This document shows positions 53,616 to 61,940 of a stretch of 64,000 nt of DNA, in pieces. The notes under the pieces were generated by a model, which was not told where the DNA came from, ran no database searches, and saw only the letters and a list, made by a program, of their open reading frames with translations. The translations under genes and the position numbers were made by a program. The number at the start of each line of letters is the position of its first letter. The stretch's first letter is position 1. Origin of the DNA: Pseudomonas lurida (lineage in GTDB: Bacteria; Pseudomonadota; Gammaproteobacteria; Pseudomonadales; Pseudomonadaceae); NCBI RefSeq assembly GCF_002563895.1, contig NZ_PDJB01000001.1:1719501-1783500 (forward strand). The letters run 5' to 3'.

Positions 53616-54914
53616 TCAACGATTGACCAAGGCTGCGGGGATGCGTAGCACCAGAGCGGCGCCGGCGAACAGCACGCCGGTGATCAGGTACATGCCGATG
53701 GCGCTGGAGCCCGTGATTGTGGTGATCCAGCCGATCAGATAGGGCGAGCAGAACCCTGCGAGGTTGGCGAAGCTGTTCACCGCCGCGATGCCGGCGGCGG
53801 CAGAAACGCCACCTAGCAGCGTGGTCGGCAACATCCAGAACAATGAGGTCGCAGACAAAATGCCGGATGCGGCCAGGCAAAGACTGAGGATGGACAGGGT
53901 TGGATTTCCCCCCATTAGCGCCGCTAGGCTCAAGCCGATAGCGCCGGCAATCATCGGCACGATGAGATGCCAGCGGCGCTCACGATGCTTGTCACCACTG
54001 CGCCCAACCAACAGCATGGCGGCGATGGCGCAGAGGTAGGGCAGGCTGGTAAGAAAGCCGATATGCAGAGGGTCGGAAACGCCTGAATTACGCACTAGGG
54101 TGGGCAGCCAGAAAGTGATTGCGTACTGTCCCATCACCACGCAGAAGTAGATCGCAGCCAGTAACCACAAACGACGGTCGCGAACGAATTCGCCGACGGA
54201 GGCATGGGTGACTTTCTGTTGGTCGTCTTCCGCCAGCTCCCGAGTGATCAGGGCTTTTTCTTCGTCGTTGAGCCAGGTGGCCTGATGCACCCCGTCCTTC
54301 AGGTAACTCAGAACCAAAAGACCAACAACAACGGTCGGAACGGCTTCAATAACGAACATCCATTGCCAGCCCGCCCAGCCATGAACGCCGGCGAAGTGAT
54401 TCATGATCCAGCCGGAAAGGGGGCCACCCACCATCCCCGACAACGGAATGGCGATGAACCACAACACGGTCATGCGTGCGCGACGATAGGATGGAAACCA
54501 GTAGGTCAGGTAGAGCAACAGGCCAGGCGCGAGACCGGCTTCAGCAATGCCTAGAAGAAAGCGAAGGGCATAGAACTGCCATGCGGTTTCGACGAAGGCA
54601 AACATCGCCGAGACGATGCCCCAGGTGATCATGATGCGTGCGATCCAGACACGCGCACCGACCTTGTGGAGAATGATGTTGCTGGGGACTTCGCAGAGGA
54701 AGTAGCCAATGAAGAACATGCCAGCGCCAAGTCCATAGACAGTTTCGCTGAGCGCCAGATCGTTCATCATCTGCAGTTTGGCAAACCCGACGTTGACGCG
54801 ATCAAGATAGGCGCACAGGTAGCACAGCATTAGAAATGGCATCAGGCGCCAGGCAGTTTTACGGTAAGCATTGGAACGCACGGTCGAAACCGCTTCGAGC
54901 GACAGGGTTGTCAT
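53616..54914 (-). CDS. MFS transporter, anion:cation symporter type
   Basis: ATG 54914 (MTTLSLEAVSTVRSN) is preferred; a longer frame to 54986 starts in the intergenic space. The protein has 432 residues and 12 expected membrane segments. LDRVNVGFAKLQMMNDL and FIGYFLCEVPSN in helix 1-2 are typical of the ACS family, which imports organic acids such as phthalate, tartrate or hexuronates. It is the likely importer for the operon's substrate. The transketolase genes follow closely. Confidence 0.88.
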   Translation of the reverse strand: MTTLSLEAVSTVRSNAYRKTAWRLMPFLMLCYLCAYLDRVNVGFAKLQMMNDLALSETVYGLGAGMFFIGYFLCEVPSNIILHKVGARVWIARIMITWGIVSAMFAFVETAWQFYALRFLLGIAEAGLAPGLLLYLTYWFPSYRRARMTVLWFIAIPLSGMVGGPLSGWIMNHFAGVHGWAGWQWMFVIEAVPTVVVGLLVLSYLKDGVHQATWLNDEEKALITRELAEDDQQKVTHASVGEFVRDRRLWLLAAIYFCVVMGQYAITFWLPTLVRNSGVSDPLHIGFLTSLPYLCAIAAMLLVGRSGDKHRERRWHLIVPMIAGAIGLSLAALMGGNPTLSILSLCLAASGILSATSLFWMLPTTLLGGVSAAAGIAAVNSFANLAGFCSPYLIGWITTITGSSAIGMYLITGVLFAGAALVLRIPAALVNR

Positions 54915-55013
54915 GATGGTCTGATCTCTTGTTTTTATTGACCGCCGGGACATCAAACCCGACGTATCGTCGATCCAGAACCGCACGGGCCGCGCATGCC
55001 CGCCCAGATGTAC

Positions 55014-55763
55014 TCAGTGAATCAACATGCCGCCGTTCACATCCAGCGTGATACCTGTGAGGTAAGAGGATAGGTCGCTGGCCAGGAACAATGCTGCGTT
55101 GGCGACATCCTGTGCGGCACCGAGTCGGCCCAAGGGAATACCGTCGATGATCGCGTGGCGACGATCATCCTCCATCAAGCCGCCGGTGATGTCGGTGTGA
55201 ATCAAGCCGGGTGCGATGGAGTTGACGCGAATGTTGTCTGGCCCTAGCTCACGCGCCATGGCTTTGCCCAATCCAAGAACGCCTGCCTTGGCGGCGCTGT
55301 AATGAGGGCCGCCGAAGATGCCGCCGCCGCGTTGAGCAGAAACGGAGGACATGCAAACAATGCTGCCGGAAGACTGTTGACGCATGAGCGGAATCACCGC
55401 CTGTGACATGAGCAGCGTGCCGCGCAGGCTGACGTCGAGCACTTTGTCGTAATCAGAGGGACGGATGTCCAGAGTCTTGAGGGGCTGGGTGATGCCAGCG
55501 TTATTGACGAGTACGTCGATGCGACCGAAGTGCTCTATGATTTTGGCAACGGCCTGTTGAACCTGCGATTCATCGGCAACGTTGGCGGCAAGACCGAGAT
55601 GACCTTCGCCAAGAGAAGCTGCGGCATCACAAGCAGCGGACTCATCCAGGTCGAGGATCACGACGTGAGCCCCTTGTTGCGCAAAAGTGGTCGCTGTCGC
55701 GCGGCCAATGCCACGGGCAGATGCAGCACCAGTGATGATTGCGACTTTGCCTTGGAGAAGCAT
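55014..55763 (-). CDS. Short-chain dehydrogenase/reductase
   Basis: ATG 55763 (MLLQGKVAIITGA) yields 249 residues; an extension to 55886 is not credible. The cofactor motif is slightly extended (TGAASARGIGRA), followed by NNAG, the catalytic Ser region SSVSAQRG, and YSAAK. The C-terminal sequence DLSSYLTGITLDVNGG is classical. It probably oxidises a sugar or polyol for the transketolase pathway. It is first in the minus-strand operon (SDR, MFS, transketolase) and divergent from a LysR gene. Confidence 0.9.
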   Translation of the reverse strand: MLLQGKVAIITGAASARGIGRATATTFAQQGAHVVILDLDESAACDAAASLGEGHLGLAANVADESQVQQAVAKIIEHFGRIDVLVNNAGITQPLKTLDIRPSDYDKVLDVSLRGTLLMSQAVIPLMRQQSSGSIVCMSSVSAQRGGGIFGGPHYSAAKAGVLGLGKAMARELGPDNIRVNSIAPGLIHTDITGGLMEDDRRHAIIDGIPLGRLGAAQDVANAALFLASDLSSYLTGITLDVNGGMLIH

Positions 55764-55867
55764 GTAGGAGTACCTCAAATTGTTTTTATTGGTCGATCCA
55801 AGCAGAACCGATGGGCTCAGCTTGTTCTCCGAGGGTGTCCTGAGCAATAACGTAAATATCACTCGAT

Positions 55868-55910
55868 GCTGAAAAAAATTCAGCACTCGTCAAGCCGATC
55901 ACTAGGTGAT
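55868..55910. promoter_or_regulatory. LysR-type operator candidates
   Basis: GCTGAA-N5-TTCAGC (55868-55884) contains TGAA-N5-TTCA, a T-N11-A palindrome. ATCAC-TAG-GTGAT (55898-55910) lies nearby. Both are in the divergent gap between the SDR and LysR genes. Confidence 0.65.
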
Positions 55911-55956
55911 TGAATAAAAGACAGTCCAATAATCTAAAAAATGTAATGAGGACGCC

Positions 55957-56874
55957 ATGCGCACTGATGCCGACACGCCAATCATCCTTCCACCGCTGAG
56001 AGCAATTCAGGCCTTCGAGCAGACGGCTCGCTTCGGAAACGTTGCTAGGGCAGCGGAAGTATTAGATTTAACGCCATCAGCTGTTAGTCATCAGTTGGCC
56101 AAGCTTGAGGGGATGATTGGCCGGCAATTATTCGTGCGAGCGGCACGTGGTGTCTCCCTGACTCCGGTGGGGGAGCAGTACCTGAAAGAAGTCTCCGGGA
56201 TCCTCCACAGCCTTGCAGTGGCAACCGAGCGTGCTGCCAGCGATGTCAGTCTCGACTGTCTTCGGCTGCATTCGTCGCCTAGCTTCGGCCTGCTCTGGCT
56301 GATGCCGCGATTGGAGGCGTTTCGCGCGAGTAATCCCGATATTCAGCTCAACCTGTCATGCTCATACGAGTCTTTGCACTTCAGCCGCGACAAGATTGAT
56401 GTGGATATCCGTCATGGCATGCCCAACTGGCCAAGCTATGAGGTTCGTACAGTACAAAATGAAAAATTCGCCGTCCTGACCTCACCGAAATTGCTTGCGC
56501 AACGACCCATCCAGGTTGCTTCGGATTTACTGGATTGTGATTTGGTGTTGTCTGAAGCCACGCTACTCAAGTGGCCCCAATGGTTTGCCCAACATGGTTT
56601 AGCTCGACCGGAAAGACCTTACGCGTTGAGCTTTGATCGATCTTACATGTCACTGGAAGCCGCCAGCCACGGGCTTGGATTCGCACTTGAAAGTACGCTG
56701 CTCGCACAGAAGTACCTGGCCTCGGGCGCGTTGGTCGAGGTCGCGCCCGAATCACTCAGCGCGCCGGTAGCCGCTCATCATCTTGTGTTCCCAAAAGCGC
56801 ACTCCAGCTTTGCGCGCGTCAGACGATTTTTAGAGTGGATGGAAAGTGAACTGGGGCATGAATTCGCGTATTGA
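55957..56874 (+). CDS. LysR-family regulator, GcvA-like
   Basis: This 305-residue regulator has the N-terminal winged HTH (RAIQAFEQTARFGNVARAA, LTPSAVSHQLAKLEG) and the PBP-like effector domain. The opening LPPLRAIQAFE is typical of the GcvA subgroup. It is divergent from the SDR-MFS-transketolase operon, with a T-N11-A site in the gap, so it is the likely activator of that operon. GAGG precedes the ATG. The effector is unknown. Confidence 0.9.
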   Translation: MRTDADTPIILPPLRAIQAFEQTARFGNVARAAEVLDLTPSAVSHQLAKLEGMIGRQLFVRAARGVSLTPVGEQYLKEVSGILHSLAVATERAASDVSLDCLRLHSSPSFGLLWLMPRLEAFRASNPDIQLNLSCSYESLHFSRDKIDVDIRHGMPNWPSYEVRTVQNEKFAVLTSPKLLAQRPIQVASDLLDCDLVLSEATLLKWPQWFAQHGLARPERPYALSFDRSYMSLEAASHGLGFALESTLLAQKYLASGALVEVAPESLSAPVAAHHLVFPKAHSSFARVRRFLEWMESELGHEFAY

Positions 56875-56900
56875 GTGGCGCGTATAAAACTTAGAGCAGA

Positions 56901-56942
56901 GAACATGGATCCGCCATCGTTGAGTCCTGGCTGACCGAGTGA
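56901..56942 (+). pseudogene. Second mvaU-like 3' fragment
   Basis: The frame EHGSAIVESWLTE-stop matches DHGAATVESWLNK-stop of the remnant at 51412-51450, with GTTGAGTCCTGGCT identical. Downstream, AAAAGGGCCCAGGG also resembles the terminator region of that copy. It is a 13-codon tail of the same gene type. Confidence 0.72.
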
Positions 56943-57129
56943 TTTTGATTTGAGTACAAAAGGGCCCAGGGTGTCTTTTCATTAGTGCGATAGCAGAGCG
57001 TTAGTTCCAGCAGTCGGCCCGCTGAACCCGTGAAGCTTGTGTATCGACGCGCCATGTCCCGCATTGGCCAGCACTTACTTAATGCTCATGCACTTTCAAG
57101 CATCCGTTTACGGCTCAGCCATTATGCTG

Positions 57130-58299
57130 TTAGTGGCTGCGTTCGATTTTCCATCGGGTACACAGCGCCAGAGCAATGAAGCATGCGCCAACCCAGCCTA
57201 TGCAGCTAACGCCCACGCGATCTGCCAGCAACCCAGTGATGACTGCACCAATGCCGATGCCTAGATTTATCATTGATACGTTTATAGCGTTGATCAACTG
57301 ACCAGCGTTTCCAGCCCTTTTTAGCACGTCTATTCCGATAAGCAGGCTGACACCAGCGTGGCTGCTGGCAACGATGATGACGGCGAGTGGGACAGTCCAT
57401 GTGAGATTGCTAAACACTGACAGGGCGCACATGCCCACGGCCATGGTCACCAAGACCCGTCTGAACAGTGGCTCAAGATCATCTTTCACGCGTTTGGATA
57501 GGATCAAATTGCTCGCAATGTCTGCGACTCCGTAGAGACATAGGATCAGTGTGACGTTCATCTCACCGAAGCCGGTCTCCTTTTCCAGGAAGGTAGCCAA
57601 GAAGTTGAATACCGAAGCAACGCCAGCAAACATTAAGCATGAACTGACCAAGGTCATTGAGACGTCAGGCTTGAAGGCTACACGGAGGGTGTCGCGCAGA
57701 TTTTCTTTCTGCCGCGATTCTTCTGTAGGCCTCACCCAAATCCACACGGTTAGCAAAGCCACACTGCTCAGCGCTGTCATCATCCACATTGCCATCCGCC
57801 AATTGGTGGCGTCAGCGATGAGTTTGCCGACTGGGACGCCTACGACCGATGCGATCGAGATTCCTACCAAGACTCTACCAATCGCCATGCTTTCATTGCG
57901 GCCTTGCGACAGTGACTTCGCGGCCAAAGCGGCGTTTGTCCAGAAAACAGCAACACCGATTCCTCCTAGTACGCGACCAATGAGGATGATGTAGTAGTCG
58001 CTAAAGACTGCGGAAATCCCATTCCCGAGAACAAGTGCCACGCACGCGGCGATGAGCAGGGATCGTTTCGAGGCTCGGTGTGCTAGCACACCAATGATGG
58101 GCGCGCTGATGCCCATGCCTAAAGCAAAAGCTGTCACCAGCCCACTCGCCGCGCCAATAGTGATGGCTAGCGATGTTGCAATTTCAGGTAGTAAACCTGC
58201 TACGATAAATTCAGAGGAGAGCATTACAAATGCAGTGAAGGTCAGCGCATAGACCCTTGGGTTGATCGTGCTGCGGTCTGGTGTCATCGGAAAAACCAT
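57130..58299 (-). CDS. MFS efflux transporter, DHA1 type
   Basis: This 389-residue protein has 12 expected membrane segments and the AraJ/SotB-like opening SSEFIVAGLLPEIATSLAI. The loop motif VLAHRASKRSLL and the VGVPVGKLI region (motif C-like) fit the DHA1 drug/sugar efflux group. The first Met is at 58299 (MVFPM); Met5 is an alternative. It stands alone between the LysR gene and the esterase gene. Substrate is unknown. Confidence 0.85.
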   Translation of the reverse strand: MVFPMTPDRSTINPRVYALTFTAFVMLSSEFIVAGLLPEIATSLAITIGAASGLVTAFALGMGISAPIIGVLAHRASKRSLLIAACVALVLGNGISAVFSDYYIILIGRVLGGIGVAVFWTNAALAAKSLSQGRNESMAIGRVLVGISIASVVGVPVGKLIADATNWRMAMWMMTALSSVALLTVWIWVRPTEESRQKENLRDTLRVAFKPDVSMTLVSSCLMFAGVASVFNFLATFLEKETGFGEMNVTLILCLYGVADIASNLILSKRVKDDLEPLFRRVLVTMAVGMCALSVFSNLTWTVPLAVIIVASSHAGVSLLIGIDVLKRAGNAGQLINAINVSMINLGIGIGAVITGLLADRVGVSCIGWVGACFIALALCTRWKIERSH

Positions 58300-58424
58300 C
58301 TTCTGAGTTCAGTGGACACCGCCTGCCAAGAAGGGGCGTTTGGTGAAATTTTTTCGGGTTGTGCAGGGCGCTTACTCAGGCTCTCTGAATAGCCTGATGA
58401 AGCTTTTATAGAAGCAGGATGAGC

Positions 58425-58458
58425 AAAACCGCGACAGCCACAAAGCTATCGCGGTTGT
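58425..58458. terminator. Terminator downstream of the esterase gene
   Basis: AACCGCGA / TCGCGGTT stem with a roughly 14-base loop. On the minus strand it is followed by TTTTG, a weak T run. Confidence 0.6.
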
Positions 58459-58466
58459 TCTGCGTT

Positions 58467-59393
58467 TTAGCGGTTAGCGTCGGCCAAGCCAGCCTCGATG
58501 AAGCGAACGGAACTCTCCATAGCCTGCTGACCTTCTGGCAGCATGGTGGCGTAGAAGTGCCAGGCGTGGAACATCGCAGGCCATACTTCCAGGTTCACGC
58601 GAACTCGGTTATCAGCCAGGTGATTTGCAAGGCGCATTGCATCACTCAACATCAGCTCGTTCTCGCCGATCTGCACCAAGATTGGTGGAAGACCGGTGAC
58701 GTCCGCGAACACAGGTGAGGCCAGAGGATGATTGGCCAATGTGTCGCCTAGGAAGGCTCTGGCGAGGATGTCCAAGACAGGCTTGGAGTTCAGAGGATCC
58801 AGACCTTCACGGTTGCTCATGGAAGCACCGGTGTGTTCAAGGTTCGCCCATGGCGAGATGGACGAACCAACTGCAGGTAGTGGAAGCCCTTTGGATTTCG
58901 CAGCCACCATAACGCTGACAACCATCGCGCCGCCAGCCGACTCGCCAGAGAACGCAATTTTGTTAGCCGGGATTTTCTGCTCAAGCAGCCACTCGTAGGC
59001 GCGCAATGTGTCGTCAATAGAGGCTGGGAACTTGTGCTCAGGAGCGAGGCGGTAGTCCGGCATGTACACACGAGCACCGAGCATTTTTGCGTAGTTGCCG
59101 CCGATACCATGGTAGCCGTCTGGACGTCCTACAATGTAGGCGCCGCCGTGGATGTACATCACGACCGCGTCGGTTTTGATCTCGTCCGGAGTAACCAGTG
59201 TGCCGGGTACGCCACCCATGTCGACTGCTTCGAATTTAACGCCAGCTGGCGCTGGATTTTGCGCGAGCATTTTTGCGTAAGAGTCGCGGATGTCGCTCAT
59301 TTTTGTGGTGGTATCGATTCCCTTAAGAACGGGTACCAGATCGCTAAGGCTATTGGCCCAGGTTTGGACGGCTGCTTGGACTTTAGTGTTCAT
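58467..59393 (-). CDS. Alpha/beta hydrolase, hormone-sensitive-lipase family
   Basis: This 308-residue enzyme has the oxyanion motif YIHGGAYIVG, the nucleophile elbow GESAGG, an Asp in the ENELMLSD loop, and the catalytic His in FHAWHFY. HSL-type esterases cleave short-chain or aromatic esters and lactones. It lacks a signal peptide. It is divergent from a LysR gene, so probably regulated by it. Natural substrate is unknown. Confidence 0.9.
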   Translation of the reverse strand: MNTKVQAAVQTWANSLSDLVPVLKGIDTTTKMSDIRDSYAKMLAQNPAPAGVKFEAVDMGGVPGTLVTPDEIKTDAVVMYIHGGAYIVGRPDGYHGIGGNYAKMLGARVYMPDYRLAPEHKFPASIDDTLRAYEWLLEQKIPANKIAFSGESAGGAMVVSVMVAAKSKGLPLPAVGSSISPWANLEHTGASMSNREGLDPLNSKPVLDILARAFLGDTLANHPLASPVFADVTGLPPILVQIGENELMLSDAMRLANHLADNRVRVNLEVWPAMFHAWHFYATMLPEGQQAMESSVRFIEAGLADANR

Positions 59394-59435
59394 AATGACC
59401 TCAATTGATCGCTGGGAGTGGATTGGCTAATTGAG

Positions 59436-59469
59436 ATACTATGCTTAGTATTGGGGAATAGGGTTCCCC
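59436..59469. promoter_or_regulatory. Two operator-like inverted repeats
   Basis: ATACTA-TGCT-TAGTAT (59436-59451) and GGGGAA-N5-TTCCCC (59453-59469) are perfect inverted repeats, next to each other, in the gap between the divergent esterase and LysR genes. Confidence 0.6.
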
Positions 59470-59514
59470 ATAACAGGTGCTAAGCCGCCCGAACGTTGAG
59501 ACCTCCGAGGCCGT

Positions 59515-60453
59515 ATGGAACTCCATAACCTGAATGATATTGCCGCGTTTGTGAGCTCGGTAAACGCTGGAAGCTTCACTGCGGCGGCAAAACAGCTTGG
59601 CCTTACGCGCTCTGCAGTAGGGAAGTCGATAGTCAGGCTCGAGGCTCGTTTACAGGTGCGTTTACTGAATCGCACTACGCGCAGTTTAAGCATGACGGAT
59701 GACGGCCAGGTTCTGTATGAGCGCTGCGTGGGCGTTCTTCAGGATCTGGACGACGTGGAGGATGCCCTTGCGTTTCGTCGTTCGACACCCAGTGGGCGAC
59801 TGCGGATGAGTCTGCCGGTTGCGCTGGGCAGACTTCATGTCCTTCAGCACATTGAGTGCTGCCTTAAGGATTGGCCCTCGCTGAGCGTGGATATCACCTT
59901 TTCTGACAGGCTGGTCGATCTGATCGATGAGGGATTTGATTTGGCCATGCGCATCGGGCCACCGAAGGAAGATTCTCGGTTGTTAACGCGCACTGTGGCC
60001 TACCAACAAATGATTACCTGCGCTTCCCCCAAATATTTGGATCAGCATGCCGAGCCTAAAACGCCGGAGGACTTATCCGAGCACCAGTGCCTGCATTTCG
60101 TGAGTGGTGGGAGATTGCTTCCTTGGAATTTTCGCGTGAATGGTAGCTCTGTGTCCGTTACTCATGGTGGAAGGCTACAGATGGACAGTGCTGAGTCATT
60201 ACACCAGTCAGCAGTAGCTGGCTTGGGTATCGCGACTCTTCCTTCCTACGTGGTGAACGACGATTTGAGGAGCGGCAAACTTGTTCAATTGCTCGCTGGC
60301 TATGCAGAGGCCGCAGAGCCTATTCGGGTGATCTACCCTAGCAAGCGGCACCTATCTCCAAAAATTCGACTCTTCATCGATAAGCTCGTGGAGGCTTGGT
60401 CACCATGCCCACCATGGGAGCAGCATTCTGCGGAAGGCATTCACTCTGCCTGA
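59515..60453 (+). CDS. LysR-family regulator
   Basis: This 312-residue regulator starts MELHNLNDIAAFVSS. The HTH (AAAKQLGLTRSAVGKSIVRLE) and the effector domain are complete. The sequence suits the AaeR/DsdC-like large group of LysR proteins that control divergent genes. The neighbour is an HSL-type esterase. Two inverted repeats lie in the intervening 121 bases. Effector unknown. Confidence 0.9.
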   Translation: MELHNLNDIAAFVSSVNAGSFTAAAKQLGLTRSAVGKSIVRLEARLQVRLLNRTTRSLSMTDDGQVLYERCVGVLQDLDDVEDALAFRRSTPSGRLRMSLPVALGRLHVLQHIECCLKDWPSLSVDITFSDRLVDLIDEGFDLAMRIGPPKEDSRLLTRTVAYQQMITCASPKYLDQHAEPKTPEDLSEHQCLHFVSGGRLLPWNFRVNGSSVSVTHGGRLQMDSAESLHQSAVAGLGIATLPSYVVNDDLRSGKLVQLLAGYAEAAEPIRVIYPSKRHLSPKIRLFIDKLVEAWSPCPPWEQHSAEGIHSA

Positions 60454-61107
60454 CCCGTGAGCGAGGCGCGCTCGTCTAGTCGATACCTAGCATATGCATC
60501 GCGTATTCATCTCACTTGAGCATCGACTCCCAGGCGTGGGCACTGCGCCCGTGTTCCGTGCATCTGCCGAAGGAGCCAGTGCCTCAGAGGCTTAGTGCGC
60601 CGGTGTTTTTCACATCCTCAATATGATTGGCGCAGATGCACATGACTGCGTTTCGTAGGAGCTACTGGCGCTCCTTGCGGGGAAGTGACCGTGCAGACAG
60701 CTTGACAGCGGTCAAATATCCGAATAAAAATGAAGCGCTTCATAAATATCTCTTTAGAGAATAAATACAAAAAATAGAGTCGTGAAAAGATCATTTGTTT
60801 TGTTGGCTTAGGGCCGCAGGCTATGAGAATGAATCGATTCATATTTGCCGTTTTCCTAGGCAAGTCTGGAGATCATAATGGTCACTGCATCATTAGCCTT
60901 CGCTCGGTCAACGACGCAGGCTGCCCTCGCCACTCTCTTACCTAAAGTCACAGACCGCTCCGGCACGGGGGCACTGGCTTCGCCACGTAAATCTCCTAAA
61001 ACCACCCGCCTACATGAGTCCGAAATTTTCAGTCAGCCAGCGCGGCATCGGACGCGTTTGAGCATCACCGCCTCTTGTTTCTGTTTTTTCAGCGCGGGGA
61101 ATTTGGC
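60454..61107. other. Regulatory-looking gap rich in palindromes
   Basis: No gene was recognised. Perfect inverted repeats are TTGAC-AGCG-GTCAA (60702-60715), TGAAGCGCTTCA (60731-60742), TCTC-TTTA-GAGA (60749-60760) and ATGAATCGATTCAT (60829-60842). The stretch is AT-rich and precedes a plus-strand operon. Confidence 0.55.
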
Positions 61108-61878
61108 ATGACGAATTTTCGACATTCAGGACGCACAGTTCTCATTACCGGGGCAGGAGGGGGCATCGGTGCCTCAATTGCCCGGCTGTACTGCGAGGAG
61201 GGCGCGCGGGTTGCCTTGGTAGATTTCGACGAGCAGTCAGTTGCCGAGCTTTCCCGGCAACTCAGTGCTGCCGGACATTTGGTGGCTTGGGCTAAAGCTG
61301 ACGTATCAGATTTCGCTCAATGCAGTCGAGCCTGTCTTAAGCTTAGTGAGCAGCTCGGCCCGATCGACACCTTGATCAACAATGCAGGCGTGTCACCCAA
61401 ACATCAGGGCGCACCCGCATCGATTTGGGAAATGGATCCTCTGGAATGGGAAAGGGTCGTCGGCATCAACCTCACTGGCTCGTTCAACCTGGTTAGGGCA
61501 ATCGCGCCGGGAATGGTTGAGCGGGGCTTTGGAAGAATCGTGAACATGTCTTCCGTCGCCGGCAGCGCCTATTTGCCTATTGTCGCGGCGCATTACAGCG
61601 CTACTAAAGCCGCGATTATCGGTTTTACCCGTCACCTGGCAGGCGAGCTCGGGCCCTATGGCATTACTGCAAACGCACTGGCTCCGGGACGCATCGAAAC
61701 GCCGCTTCTTAAAACCGTTTCTGCGCAAGCGAACCAGGCAGTCGTTGATGAGACTCCGTTGGGCCGTCTTGGAACGCCACTTGAGGTAGCTAAAGCAGCA
61801 TGCTTTTTGACTTCAAACGACAGCGACTTCATCACGGGCCAAGTCGTGGATGTGGCAGGTGGCTGGTTGATGCGCTGA
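61108..61878 (+). CDS. Short-chain dehydrogenase/reductase
   Basis: The gene encodes 256 residues from ATG 61108, with GGGGA seven bases upstream; a frame extension to 61075 is not native. Motifs: TGAGGGIGAS (cofactor), NNAG, SSVAGSAYLP and YSATKAA (catalytic). The C-terminus FITGQVVDVAGGW is typical. It belongs to a plus-strand set with a dehydrogenase and a cyclase-family gene, probably one catabolic operon. Confidence 0.9.
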   Translation: MTNFRHSGRTVLITGAGGGIGASIARLYCEEGARVALVDFDEQSVAELSRQLSAAGHLVAWAKADVSDFAQCSRACLKLSEQLGPIDTLINNAGVSPKHQGAPASIWEMDPLEWERVVGINLTGSFNLVRAIAPGMVERGFGRIVNMSSVAGSAYLPIVAAHYSATKAAIIGFTRHLAGELGPYGITANALAPGRIETPLLKTVSAQANQAVVDETPLGRLGTPLEVAKAACFLTSNDSDFITGQVVDVAGGWLMR

Positions 61879-61940
61879 TCCAACCGGGCTCGTATTCAAC
61901 GTAACGATTTATCTCACAGTTTTCAGCAGCGGGTGGTGGC

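Noticed and set aside
60829-60842. Possible second attachment site of the dusA-type element (ATGAATCG shared with dusA start)
   Set aside because: Only eight or nine bases match and they lie inside a perfect palindrome of its own; too short for an attachment core.
60878-61111. 77-residue plus-strand frame before the SDR gene
   Set aside because: No domain and it overlaps the likely promoter and ribosome site of the SDR gene.
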